In this document: piece by piece, positions 1-8,500 of the stretch | Layout of the letters: each line of letters starts with the position of its first letter | Numbering within the stretch: position 1 is the stretch's first letter | Assembly (NCBI RefSeq): GCF_014656355.1 | Contig: NZ_BNCG01000013.1 | Coordinates: 18,182 to 58,170, forward strand | Reading direction: 5' to 3' | Origin: Camelimonas fluminis | GTDB lineage: Bacteria > Pseudomonadota > Alphaproteobacteria > Rhizobiales > Beijerinckiaceae | Length of the DNA stretch: 39,989 nucleotides | Program-made: the position numbers and the translations under genes | The notes under the pieces: generated by a model | What the model was told of the DNA's origin: nothing | What the model saw: only the letters and a program-made list of their open reading frames with translations | The model's database searches: none

Positions 1-395
1 TTCCATCGATCAGGCGCGCGTCATCGAGGCCGAGTTTCGATCCACGCCCCCGCGTGGGGGGCGACTGCCCCGGCTGCGCTGGCTTATGCAGCCACGCAGT
101 TTCGATCCACGCCCCCGCGTGGGGGGCGACCACCAGTGGCTCTGGCGAACGCTCCGACTGCGGTGTTTCGATCCACGCCCCCGCGTGGGGGGCGACCCAA
201 GGTCTTATGGCGTTGGCCTCGCAGAACAGCTTGTTTCGATCCACGCCCCCGCGTGGGGGGCGACGTGATTTCCCGTCCGCGCCATACGCGCGGGCGAGTT
301 TCGATCCACGCCCCCGCGTGGGGGGCGACGCCTCCGGCCAGTGAAACCGGATTCGCCAGGGAGGTTTCGATCCACGCCCCCGCGTGGGGGGCGAC

Positions 396-430
396 AACTG
401 AAGCAGTTCATCGAACGGCTGGAGCGGCTG
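396..430 (-). other. CRISPR spacer resembling a GapR/DUF2312 gene
   Basis: Read on the plus strand from 398, this spacer encodes LKQFIERLERL, which matches the opening helix of DUF2312/GapR-like proteins (commonly L-R/K-Q-F-I-E-R-I-E-R-L-E-E-E-K). GapR homologues occur in alphaproteobacterial chromosomes and in their phages. The next family residue is Glu. If its codon is GAA, the target would carry TTC on the crRNA-like strand, the type I-C PAM, in the position expected for a minus-strand crRNA. The spacer reading is seen directly; the target and PAM are inference. Confidence 0.55.
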
Positions 431-562
431 GTTTCGATCCACGCCCCCGCGTGGGGGGCGACGCCTGTATGACCTTTTCGTCGCCACGGTGGCGAGTTTC
501 GATCCACGCCCCCGCGTGGGGGGCGACGCGTGATCCATGGCCCCAAAACCAAATCCGCCGCA

Positions 563-593
563 GTTTCGATCCACGCCCCGCGTGGGGGGCGAC
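563..593 (-). repeat. Variant CRISPR repeat, 31 bases
   Basis: The ninth repeat lacks one C of the five-C run and is 31 rather than 32 bases long. All other repeats in the window look identical. It lies inside the array, not at an end. Confidence 0.95.
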
Positions 594-1853
594 GCTCACC
601 CACCAGCCATCCGGGCTGCCCATCACCGTTTCGATCCACGCCCCCGCGTGGGGGGCGACCGGGATGGCGGCGCGCATGCCGGCTGCGACAGCGCGTTTCG
701 ATCCACGCCCCCGCGTGGGGGGCGACGCGGCCACAGTATTTTAACAACGGCGGCTGGTGGTTTCGATCCACGCCCCCGCGTGGGGGGCGACAAGGTGAGG
801 TCAACTCTCTACTGGCCGGCAAGCAGTTTCGATCCACGCCCCCGCGTGGGGGGCGACGAGCAGGTTGTCGCCCTCTCGCACGACGCTCACAAGTTTCGAT
901 CCACGCCCCCGCGTGGGGGGCGACGAGGACGCGACGCGCGCTTGGCGAGACTGGCAGGCGTTTCGATCCACGCCCCCGCGTGGGGGGCGACCAGGGCGTG
1001 CTCGCAAAGGAGGCGTTTGCGATCTGGTTTCGATCCACGCCCCCGCGTGGGGGGCGACGTCCGTAACGAGTGGACTCAGGCCCTCGGCGCTGTTTCGATC
1101 CACGCCCCCGCGTGGGGGGCGACCGTCCGCGCGTAAGGGGCCTTGCGGTTGTAGACGGTTTCGATCCACGCCCCCGCGTGGGGGGCGACTGCCCCTGCGC
1201 GCCGCCGCGCACGGCGGTCACGGGTTTCGATCCACGCCCCCGCGTGGGGGGCGACGGCTGCTGGCCGGACTCCATCTTCGACTTTAGCTGTTTCGATCCA
1301 CGCCCCCGCGTGGGGGGCGACGATGACCCCGCGATCGTCGCGGCGAACCGCGATGTTTCGATCCACGCCCCCGCGTGGGGGGCGACCGGCGGCGACGCGA
1401 TGCTCGTCGCACCGGAGGGAGAGTTTCGATCCACGCCCCCGCGTGGGGGGCGACAGTGGATGCGAGGTCGAATGCCAGGTGCAATTGGGTTTCGATCCAC
1501 GCCCCCGCGTGGGGGGCGACCCGGCGGTGCTGGCGGCAATGGCGGTGGCTATCGCGTTTCGATCCACGCCCCCGCGTGGGGGGCGACGATGCGGGAGGCT
1601 TGAGCATGACCCCCACCCCAGTTTCGATCCACGCCCCCGCGTGGGGGGCGACAACGCCACTGGTGAGTATGAGGAATCCAGCTATCACGTTTCGATCCAC
1701 GCCCCCGCGTGGGGGGCGACGAGGCGGTAACGCAATCCATCATTGACGCTTTCGAGTTTCGATCCACGCCCCCGCGTGGGGGGCGACTTGAAATGTCCAA
1801 CCTGCCTGGGTCTATGAAAAAGTTTCGATCCACGCCCCCGCGTGGGGGGCGAC

Positions 1854-2229
1854 CGCATTACTAGTATTCCGTTGATCGCAGGTTGCAATTGCCGTCGGTT
1901 CCGCGAACTGCGGCGGTGAGGGCTGCGTTGAGGCGTCGGGCTGATGTTGGGGCAGCGAAAATGCCGTGGGAATCACTGTTTTGACGCCGGCGCGAACCCG
2001 CCGGGGCGCCCGGGCCAGCTTGTGGTTCGCGCAAACCGCATGCCTTGTGTGCGCGGGTTCGTGCGCGCGGGTTGTTGTCAGCAAGCGGTTGTCGGCAAGC
2101 TCTGGCGTCCGGTTTATGGGAAGTGCGGCCAGCTTTCCTGAATGGCCACAGCCTCACGTCCGCATGTCAATGTATAGCGCACGATGCGACTGGAAACCTG
2201 CCCCATCCCGCCAGAGCACGCAGGCTCAG
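1854..2229. other. Leader-side flank of the CRISPR array, no gene
   Basis: No convincing coding sequence lies here. The repeat orientation puts the leader in the first 100-200 bases, read on the minus strand toward 1853. The sequence next to the last repeat (about 1854-1900) is somewhat less GC-rich than its surroundings, but I cannot point to a clear promoter or IHF site. In typical type I-C loci cas2 would sit just beyond the leader; it is absent. Confidence 0.4.
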
Positions 2230-2560
2230 ACTCTCCGCCCGGCTGTTTGGTCCCGGCATTTGATGGTGCGGATCAAGATTAAATCGATCCGGCCCGGTTT
2301 GCCAGATTTTGCAGCTATGTTCGTATGGTGTGAGGGCGCGCAGGGTCTTTAATCTCCGGCCGTCATTGTCAGCGTCGATAAAATCATGGGGGTGAGCGGT
2401 CAGCTGGTCATGGCTGTTGTAATGAGAGTGCTTGACCGTCGCCTCCCTGGATCGTGCGGTTCACCCTTTCGACGTGACCGTGGGTCCGTGGATGTTTGAT
2501 TTGGGTGTGCCGGCGCTCGATCCCGTTTTCATGACAACGCATGTTGAACATGCGTGTCTG
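2230..2560 (-). pseudogene. IS481-family transposase remnant (C-terminal part, frameshifted)
   Basis: On the minus strand the reading frame gives ENGIERRHTQIKHP, then HGHVERVNRTI, the C-terminal part of the DDE integrase core of IS481 transposases, including the last acidic residue (E of HVERVN). An extra G (plus-strand C-run 2445-2447) then shifts the frame. The next frame continues EATVKHSHYNSHDQL, then GRRLKTL, LTPYE, PDRFNLDP and HHQMPGPN, all typical of the IS481 C-terminus. The N-terminal half and the first two acidic residues could not be recognised to the right, so the element is truncated as well as frameshifted. No terminal inverted repeats were identified. It is surely inactive. 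It lies on the predicted leader side of the CRISPR array. Confidence 0.8.
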
Positions 2561-2849
2561 CAGGCAGCCGGCCAGGCCCCCCCATCGTCCAGCCCATCCC
2601 AAAGGTCGTGGCCCTGCCGTTAATCCGGCCTTCCGCAAGGGTAGCTGATCATAAAACCCGCGCACGAGGCAAACCTGACGCGGACGCCGTCGCGGCTGGC
2701 GACTGAACCCATGTTGAGGCCAGTGGCGGTCAGATGATCGGCAAGTCTTGACATGACCAGATGGTAAGATATTGACTCTGTAACCCGCCGGGAGCCGGAA
2801 TCCACCGTTCAGCACCCCAACGTTCAGCATAAGGAACCGGACGTTTTCC
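2561..2849. other. Gap between transposase relic and TetR gene
   Basis: No gene is seen. The left part may be decayed insertion-sequence DNA. The right part, with a shift to AT-richer sequence near 2755-2780, probably holds the promoter and operator of the TetR gene. Confidence 0.4.
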
Positions 2850-3494
2850 ATGACCAGGTCCAGGAGCAGGAAAGTCCCCGACATTGCGTCGCCGTGGGAG
2901 CCTTTCGAGGACCGGCGCCGGGCCCGGGACGTCAAACGCGAGGCGGTGCTCCGCGTCGCCGTGCACCTGTTTCTGGAGCAGGGCTATGACCGCACCTCGC
3001 TGAACGAGGTGGCGGAGCGGCTGAACATCACCAAGCCGGCGCTCTACAATTACTTCGCCAACAAGGAAGAAATCCTCGTCGAGTGCTACAACCTCGGTCA
3101 GGAACTGTCCGAGGGCGCGCTGAACCGGATGCGGGAGCTGGATGGCAATGGCCTGTTCCGTTTGCGCGGACTGATCCGGGGCCACGCGCTGACCATGGCA
3201 CAGGATTTCGGCCAGTGTCTGGTGCGCATCGACGACCGCGTGCTGTCGCCGGAGGCGCGGCGCGAGGTGCGCGCCGGCAAGCGGCTGATCGACGCCGGGT
3301 TCCGCGCCTTTATCAGCGAGGGCGTCGCCGATGGTTCGATCCGCCCCTGCGACGTCAAGCTCACGGCCTTCGCCATCGCCGGGGCGTTGAACTGGATCGG
3401 ACACTGGATCCAGCCGGGCGGCGATCGCTCGCCCGAGCAGATCGCCGACGAAATGGCGCGCAGCCTTACGGCGGGCATCGCCAGCACGCCCTGA
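2850..3494 (+). CDS. TetR/AcrR-family transcriptional regulator
   Basis: A 214-residue protein, a normal TetR length. Residues about 28-75 form the N-terminal helix-turn-helix domain: REAVLRVAVHLFLEQGYDRT is followed by LNEVAERLNITKPALYNYF and NKEEIL, which is the classic TetR signature. The C-terminal two thirds are the ligand-binding and dimerisation region, with no recognisable specificity. An AAGGAA lies about 14 bases before the ATG, so the start is probable but not certain. The acyl-CoA synthetase gene follows on the same strand after 72 bases, so the two are probably co-transcribed or co-regulated. By analogy with FadR and PaaR-type TetR proteins the ligand may be an acyl-CoA made by that enzyme; this is inference. 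Confidence 0.93.
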   Translation: MTRSRSRKVPDIASPWEPFEDRRRARDVKREAVLRVAVHLFLEQGYDRTSLNEVAERLNITKPALYNYFANKEEILVECYNLGQELSEGALNRMRELDGNGLFRLRGLIRGHALTMAQDFGQCLVRIDDRVLSPEARREVRAGKRLIDAGFRAFISEGVADGSIRPCDVKLTAFAIAGALNWIGHWIQPGGDRSPEQIADEMARSLTAGIASTP

Positions 3495-3566
3495 CGCAAC
3501 GGCGCGCCAGCCAGCAAACAACAACAACGGCCCAGAAAGCCTGGGTTTCCAGAGAGGAAAACCGCC

Positions 3567-5120
3567 ATGAACATTACCCACGGCCTGCGCCGGGCGCTTC
3601 AGGTCAACCATAACGGGGTCGCAGTCATCGACGGCGACAGGTCCCTCACCTGGGCCGAAGTCGGCGATCGCGTCGCCCGCCTCGCCGGCGTGCTCCAGCA
3701 GCAGGGCGTGCAGCGCGGTGACCGCGTCGCCGTGCTGTCGCTGAACAGCAGCCGCTATCTTGAACTCTATCTCGCCACCGCCTGGGCTGGCGCGGTGATC
3801 GTGCCGCTCAATATCCGCTGGAGCGTCGCCGAGAACCGCGACGCGCTGGAAGATTGCGGCGCGAAGATCATGTTCATCGACGCGGCGTTCGAGCAGCCGG
3901 CGCGCGATCTGGTCGCGCAGGTTCCCGGCGTGACGCTGGTCTGGGCCGACGACGCCCCCGCCCCGGCCGACATCCCCGGCTATGAGGCCCTGCTGGCCAA
4001 AGCCGCGCCCGTGGACGACGCCATGTGCGACCGCGATGCGCTGGCCGGCATTTTCTACACCGGCGGCACCACCGGCCGCTCCAAGGGCGTCATGCTCAGC
4101 CACGGCAATCTGGTGGCCAACGCCATGAACGCCCTGGCCGAGGGCCTGTTCGCGTCGGACACTGTCTATGTTCACGCCGCGCCGATGTTCCACCTTGCCA
4201 ACGGCGCCGCCATGTATTCGCTGCTGATCAGCGGCGGCTGCAACGTCATCCTGAAGGCGTTCAGCCCCGAGGGACTGGCCGGCGTCATCCAGCGTCACAA
4301 GGCGACGGAACTGCTGCTGGTGCCGACCATGATCCAGATGCTGGTCGACAGCCCGGCCATTGGCGGATTCGATCTCTCCAGCGTGCGCCGCATCGTCTAT
4401 GGCGCCTCGCCGATCAGCGAGGCGGTGCTGGACCGCGCCGCGGCGCGCCTGCCCGGCGTCGGCTTCGTGCAGGTTTACGGCATGACCGAACTGTCGCCGA
4501 TCGCCACCTTCAACTCCTCGGCCAACCACGTCGGCCCGGCGCGCGAGATCGGCCGGCATCGCTCGGCCGGCCGCGCCACCCTGGGCGTCGACGTCCGTAT
4601 CGTCGACGACAACAACCAGGAGCTGCCGCGCGGCGAAATCGGCGAGATCATCGTGCGCGGCGACACGGTGATGATGGGCTACTGGCAACGCCCCGAGGAA
4701 ACCGCGAAGGCGGTGATCGACGGCTGGATGCACACCGGCGACGGCGGCTACATGGATGCGAACGGCTATGTCTTCGTCGTCGACCGCATCAAGGACATGA
4801 TCATCTCCGGCGGCGAGAACATCTATTCCACCGAGGTGGAGAATACGGTGGCCCAGCACCCCGCCGTGTTGCAGTGCGCGGTGATCGGCATTCCGCACGA
4901 CCACTGGGGCGAGACCGTGCATGCGGTGATCGTGCTCAAGCCGGGCGCCGAAACCACCCAGGAAGACGTCATCGCCTTCTGCAAGGAGCGGATCGCCGGC
5001 TACAAGTGCCCGCGCAGCGTCGAGATCCGCGCCGAGCTGCCGATGTCCGGCGCCGGCAAGATCCTGAAGCGCGACCTGCGCAAGCCTTATTGGGATAACC
5101 GCGAGCGCAACGTGGCCTGA
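3567..5120 (+). CDS. Acyl-CoA synthetase (AMP-binding, FadD-like)
   Basis: A 517-residue member of the ANL adenylating superfamily that activates a carboxylic acid to acyl-AMP and then acyl-CoA. The ATP-binding P-loop YTGGTTGRSKGVMLSH is at residues 164-179, YGMTEL at 304-309, the hinge region MHTGDGGYMDANGYV around 388-402 with DRIKDMIISGGENIY following, and the C-terminal catalytic lysine of the A10 motif in SGAGKILKRDL at K498. The family length and all core motifs are intact. GAGAGGA lies about eight bases before the ATG. The substrate (medium- or long-chain fatty acid, or an aromatic acid) cannot be read from the sequence. It follows the TetR gene and ends at a strong terminator. The opposite strand has a very long open frame, which is only a shadow. 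Confidence 0.95.
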   Translation: MNITHGLRRALQVNHNGVAVIDGDRSLTWAEVGDRVARLAGVLQQQGVQRGDRVAVLSLNSSRYLELYLATAWAGAVIVPLNIRWSVAENRDALEDCGAKIMFIDAAFEQPARDLVAQVPGVTLVWADDAPAPADIPGYEALLAKAAPVDDAMCDRDALAGIFYTGGTTGRSKGVMLSHGNLVANAMNALAEGLFASDTVYVHAAPMFHLANGAAMYSLLISGGCNVILKAFSPEGLAGVIQRHKATELLLVPTMIQMLVDSPAIGGFDLSSVRRIVYGASPISEAVLDRAAARLPGVGFVQVYGMTELSPIATFNSSANHVGPAREIGRHRSAGRATLGVDVRIVDDNNQELPRGEIGEIIVRGDTVMMGYWQRPEETAKAVIDGWMHTGDGGYMDANGYVFVVDRIKDMIISGGENIYSTEVENTVAQHPAVLQCAVIGIPHDHWGETVHAVIVLKPGAETTQEDVIAFCKERIAGYKCPRSVEIRAELPMSGAGKILKRDLRKPYWDNRERNVA

Positions 5121-5146
5121 GGCTGGCGTTCACAGGCAGTTTGCGG

Positions 5147-5173
5147 AGCCCCGGCGGAAACGCCGGGGCTTTT
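5147..5173 (+). terminator. Rho-independent terminator after the acyl-CoA synthetase gene
   Basis: A perfect 10-base stem (AGCCCCGGCG and its complement) closes a GAAA tetraloop and is followed by TTTT. It lies between the convergent synthetase and kinase genes. A run of four T on the plus strand favours the synthetase transcript. Confidence 0.85.
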
Positions 5174-5213
5174 GCTCAGGATGCGCAGGCGATCGCGCCC
5201 CGGGCAGGGGCGC

Positions 5214-6266
5214 TCATTTTTCCACGCCTTCCGCAAGGCGAAGGCCATGGCCGAACAGCGTTGCGATGGACGGCGCGAAGCGCTCCCACAGATCGTCGCG
5301 GCGTTTGCCGGTGCGGTGCAGCTTGACGTTAAGGCAGGCGATGGCGCCGAGGCGATATTGGGCCAGCGCCTGGTGCCAGGCCAGATTGGTCAGCGCTGGC
5401 CCGCCAGCCTCCGCGTAAGCGGCGACGAGCTCCGCGCCGGAAACCGGCGCCACCGGCTGCCAGCCGGCGTCCCAGGCCCGGCCGTCCGACATCATCAGCA
5501 TCCAGCCCACATCGAGGCCCTGGGCGCCGATCGAGGCCAGCTCCCAGTCGATAATCCCGGTCGCCCTGCCGTTGTCGAACAGGATGTTGCCCGGCTGGTA
5601 GTCGCCATGCACCAGGCCGACCGGGGCCGGGTCCGGCAGGTTGGCGCGCAGGGCGGCGTCAAGCGCCTGGCCGGCCGCCGCCCAGTCGGGATTGTCGGCG
5701 TGCCGCAGCACCGATTTCCAGCGATCGATCTCCTCCAGCAGCAGGCGCGGCTCCTCCCAGTCCGGCAGCGCTGTGCGCCAGTCGATCCGGTGCACGCTGG
5801 CCAGCAGCGTCGCGGTCTGCAACCAGACGGAGCGCGTCGTCGCCGGATCTTCCACGAGCGATGCGTGCGGCTCCCAGACGACGAAGACGCGGCCCGGCAG
5901 CTTTTCCATGACGATGAAGGGCGCGCCCAACAGATCCTCGCCCTCCGAGGCCCACGGAACCCCGGGAACCAGAAGCCCCTCCGCCCTCAAAGCCTGGAGC
6001 AACGGGTACTGTCGGTAGACGTCGGTGTTGCCGAGCCGGGTGACGCCGGCCGGCGCCATTTTCAGGATATGGCCGCCGCGCATGGCGCCATCGGATCCGC
6101 GCACGTCGAAACCGTAGGTCAGGCCGGCGTGACCATCCTCCATCACGCCGAAATCACTGACGCTCACGTCAGCCTGCATGGAGCGCCGGACCATGTCCTG
6201 CACGCGGTCGGCCAGTGCCTGGAACTGGTCGTTATTCGCTCGCGTCAACGCAGCCACCCCGGTCAT
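5214..6266 (-). CDS. APH-family phosphotransferase (ACAD10-type kinase-like)
   Basis: A 350-residue aminoglycoside-phosphotransferase-fold protein. The catalytic loop HGDYQPGNILFDN starts at H220 and the metal-binding segment is GIIDWELAS with D240. The N-lobe contains GLTYGFDV around 48-55 and HILKMAP around 66-72, with the ATP lysine. Members of this subfamily often sit beside acyl-CoA dehydrogenases and acyl-CoA ligases in proteobacteria and have a proposed role in fatty-acid or hydroxy-acid catabolism, not in drug resistance. Its location, convergent with an acyl-CoA synthetase, fits that. GGGAGAAAC lies just before the ATG. The true substrate is unknown. An antibiotic-modifying role cannot be excluded but is unlikely. 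Confidence 0.88.
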   Translation of the reverse strand: MTGVAALTRANNDQFQALADRVQDMVRRSMQADVSVSDFGVMEDGHAGLTYGFDVRGSDGAMRGGHILKMAPAGVTRLGNTDVYRQYPLLQALRAEGLLVPGVPWASEGEDLLGAPFIVMEKLPGRVFVVWEPHASLVEDPATTRSVWLQTATLLASVHRIDWRTALPDWEEPRLLLEEIDRWKSVLRHADNPDWAAAGQALDAALRANLPDPAPVGLVHGDYQPGNILFDNGRATGIIDWELASIGAQGLDVGWMLMMSDGRAWDAGWQPVAPVSGAELVAAYAEAGGPALTNLAWHQALAQYRLGAIACLNVKLHRTGKRRDDLWERFAPSIATLFGHGLRLAEGVEK

Positions 6267-6592
6267 GCGTTTCTCCCAATCTGTTTGCGTCCGCCTGCCA
6301 GATCGCAGCGGCTTCGTTCAGGCAGCTTAAAGTTACCCATCGGACAGTTAAAGTCCGGACGATCATATTTATCATGGCGCGGGAACAGGCCGGACTGGGC
6401 CCGTTCGTGACATGACGGCGACGCGGAAATAGGTTTGACTGGCGATGCGGGATTGCCGCGCGGCTCCGGCGGAGCCACCTGGAGCGCGTTAAAGCACCCT
6501 CCAGCTTATTGGATAGATACGGATTTGCCGTTCTTTCTGGCCGCTGGGGCGGGTCAGTCAGAAGCGGATCCGGCTCTGGCAGCGAGAGATCA
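6267..6592. other. Divergent intergenic region, kinase gene/poxB
   Basis: It holds the two outward promoters. An AT-richer stretch lies around 6325-6375 and a short GGCTCC/GGAGCC hairpin around 6460-6475. No gene or recognised operator was found. Confidence 0.4.
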
Positions 6593-8329
6593 ATGGCCAC
6601 CCGAAACATCGCCGATCTTATGGTTGAAACCCTTGAGCTGGCAGGCGTCGAACGCATCTACGGCGTGGTCGGCGACAGCCTTAACGGGCTCACCGAAAGC
6701 CTGCGCCGCAGGGAGCGCATCCGCTGGGTGCATGTGCGGCATGAGGAGGTCGCGGCTTTTGCGGCGTCAGGCGAATCCCAGATCACCGGACAGCTCGCCG
6801 TTTGCGCCGGTTCCTGCGGACCCGGCAATCTGCACCTGATCAACGGCCTGTTCGACGCCCAGCGCAGCCGCACGCCGGTGCTGGCCATCGCGGCGCAGAT
6901 CCCGTCGTCAGAGATCGGCGGCGGCTATTTTCAGGAGACGCATCCGCAGGATCTGTTCCGCGAATGCAGCGTCTATTGCGAGCTGGTCTCCGATCCCCGG
7001 CAGATGCCCTATGTCATGGAAAACGCCGTGCGCGCCGCCATTGGCGAACGCGGCGTCGCCGTCGTGGTCATCCCCGGCGACGTCGCCCTGCAGGCGGCGC
7101 CCGCGCGCCCTGTGTCGCCGAAAGCCGGATTGCTGCCGCCCGCGCCCGTCGTCACCCCGGCGACAGCGGAGCTGGACCGCCTCGCTGGGCTGCTGAATGA
7201 CGCGAAGCGCGTGACATTGTTCTGCGGACGCGGCTGCGCCGGCGCCCACGCCGAACTGATGGCGCTGGCCGAAACGCTGAAAAGCCCCATCGTTCATGCG
7301 CTGGGCGGCAAGGAGCATGTCGAATACGACAACCCGTACGACGTGGGCATGACCGGGCTGATCGGCTTCGCCTCCGGCTACGAAGCGATGCAGAACTGCG
7401 ACATGCTGCTGATGCTGGGAACGGATTTTCCCTACAAGCAATTTTTCCCCACCGACAGGGTGATCGCCCAGGTCGACCTTCGCCCCGCGAATTTGGGCCG
7501 CCGCTGCAAGCTGGATCTCGGCGTGGTCGGCGACGTGAAGGCGACGATCGCCGCCCTGCAGCCACGTCTGGCGGTCAAGCAGGATCGCCAGCATCTTGAT
7601 GACAGCGCGGCCCGTTATGTGAAGTCCCGCGCCGGGCTCGACGCCCTGGCCGAAGGGACGCCGGGCCGCAAACCGATCCATCCGCAATATGTGGCGCGGC
7701 TGGTCAGCGAACTGGCGGCGGACGACGCGGCGTTCAGTTTCGACGTGGGCACGCCGACGATCTGGGCGGCGCGCTACCTGAAAATGAATGGCCGGCGGCG
7801 CCTGCTCGGCTCGCTCGTACACGGCTCCATGGCTAACGCCCTGCCCCAGGCCATCGGCGCCCAGGCGGCCCGGCCGCAGCGTCAGGTGGTGTCGCTTTCC
7901 GGCGACGGCGGCTTCACCATGCTGATGGGCGATCTGATCACCCTGAGCCAGGAGAAACTTCCGGTCAAAGTTGTCATCTTCAATAATGGCGTGCTCGGTT
8001 TCGTCGCCATGGAGATGAAGGCGGCGGGTTTCGTCGAGACCGGCGTTGATCTGGAGAACCCCGACTTCGCGGCGATGGCGAGGGCCATGGGCATCATGGC
8101 GTTGCGCGTCGAAGACCCCGGCGACCTGCCCGAAGCCCTGACGAAAATTCTCGCCCATGACGGACCGGCGCTGCTGGACGTGGTGACGGCGAAGCAGGAG
8201 CTGTCAATTCCGCCGACCATCGCGCTGGAACAGGCCAGGGGCTTTGGCCTGTGGATGCTGCGCGCGGTAATGAGCGGGCGCGGCGATGAGGTGATCGACC
8301 TGGTCAAGACCAACATGTTCGGACGTTAG
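6593..8329 (+). CDS. poxB: Pyruvate oxidase/dehydrogenase, ubiquinone-linked, PoxB type
   Basis: A 578-residue thiamine-diphosphate flavoenzyme that decarboxylates pyruvate to acetate and CO2 and passes electrons to ubiquinone. It resembles E. coli PoxB (572 residues) along its length, including [42 protein letters not shown] and [15 protein letters not shown]. The thiamine-diphosphate/Mg motif GDG (437-439) leads to FNNGVLGF. The C-terminus ([20 protein letters not shown], then KTNMFGR) closely follows the E. coli lipid-activated membrane-binding tail, so peripheral membrane attachment is likely. The ATG at 6593 starts the family's conserved N-terminus; the 28 codons upstream in frame have no family match. 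The gene stands alone. Confidence 0.94.
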   Translation: MATRNIADLMVETLELAGVERIYGVVGDSLNGLTESLRRRERIRWVHVRHEEVAAFAASGESQITGQLAVCAGSCGPGNLHLINGLFDAQRSRTPVLAIAAQIPSSEIGGGYFQETHPQDLFRECSVYCELVSDPRQMPYVMENAVRAAIGERGVAVVVIPGDVALQAAPARPVSPKAGLLPPAPVVTPATAELDRLAGLLNDAKRVTLFCGRGCAGAHAELMALAETLKSPIVHALGGKEHVEYDNPYDVGMTGLIGFASGYEAMQNCDMLLMLGTDFPYKQFFPTDRVIAQVDLRPANLGRRCKLDLGVVGDVKATIAALQPRLAVKQDRQHLDDSAARYVKSRAGLDALAEGTPGRKPIHPQYVARLVSELAADDAAFSFDVGTPTIWAARYLKMNGRRRLLGSLVHGSMANALPQAIGAQAARPQRQVVSLSGDGGFTMLMGDLITLSQEKLPVKVVIFNNGVLGFVAMEMKAAGFVETGVDLENPDFAAMARAMGIMALRVEDPGDLPEALTKILAHDGPALLDVVTAKQELSIPPTIALEQARGFGLWMLRAVMSGRGDEVIDLVKTNMFGR

Positions 8330-8351
8330 GCAACGCCCGATCTGGATGGAT

Positions 8352-8431
8352 CCGGGATTGCTCCAGTTTCCCCTGTTGTGAGCGAATTCTGATCGACCAG
8401 ACGTTTCCGTCTGGTCGGAAACCCTTCCAGG
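8352..8431 (-). repeat. Dispersed intergenic repeat, copy 1
   Basis: Read on the minus strand this matches 21984-22060 closely, sharing CCGACCAGACGG, CGTCTGGTCG and GGGAAACTGGAGCA. It contains a strong hairpin, GACCAGACG-TTTC-CGTCTGGTC, at 8395-8416. It lies between convergent poxB and the RND gene and could serve as a terminator, but it has no T-run. Confidence 0.75.
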
Positions 8432-8500
8432 CCTGAACGCCAGAAGCACTCCGGGCTGGCGTGATCGCCTGCCCGTAGAGCCGGTCCGCCTGAGCCTTTC

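Larger units (their letters stand above)
34..1853 (-). CRISPR. Type I-C-like CRISPR array, 28 repeats, 27 complete spacers
   Basis: A 32-base repeat recurs 28 times. On the plus strand it begins GTTTCGATCC and ends GGGGGGCGAC, with an internal palindrome of C-run, GCG and G-run. Repeats start at 34, 99, 165, 233, 298, 364, 431, 496, 563, 628, 695, 760, 826, 893, 960, 1027, 1092, 1158, 1224, 1290, 1355, 1423, 1489, 1556, 1621, 1689, 1756 and 1822. Spacers are 33-36 bases and all look different by eye. Read on the minus strand, the repeat begins GTCGCCCCCC and ends GGATCGAAAC, the usual crRNA orientation of type I-C repeats (typically ending ATTGAAAC). Transcription is therefore inferred to run leftward with the leader right of 1853. 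Bases 1-33 are the length of one spacer, so the array very likely continues to the left. No cas gene is present in the window. Confidence 0.98.

Noticed and set aside
54-1888. Long open frames on both strands across the CRISPR array, up to 444 codons
   Set aside because: They arise because the GC-rich repeat has no stop in several frames; their translations repeat the same 10-11 residues.
1861-2352. Several 65-128 codon frames right of the array
   Set aside because: No family features, no clear ribosome-binding site; probable leader flank and decayed insertion sequence.
2730-4922. 730-codon minus-strand frame over the TetR and synthetase genes
   Set aside because: Shadow of plus-strand genes with clear family motifs; its translation is low-complexity, rich in Ala, Gly, His, Val and Asp.
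5214-6266. Aminoglycoside resistance gene
   Set aside because: The APH-fold motifs fit, but the position beside an acyl-CoA synthetase and the sequence type point to a metabolic kinase.
6908-8158. 416-codon minus-strand frame over poxB
   Set aside because: Antisense shadow of an intact, well-conserved enzyme.
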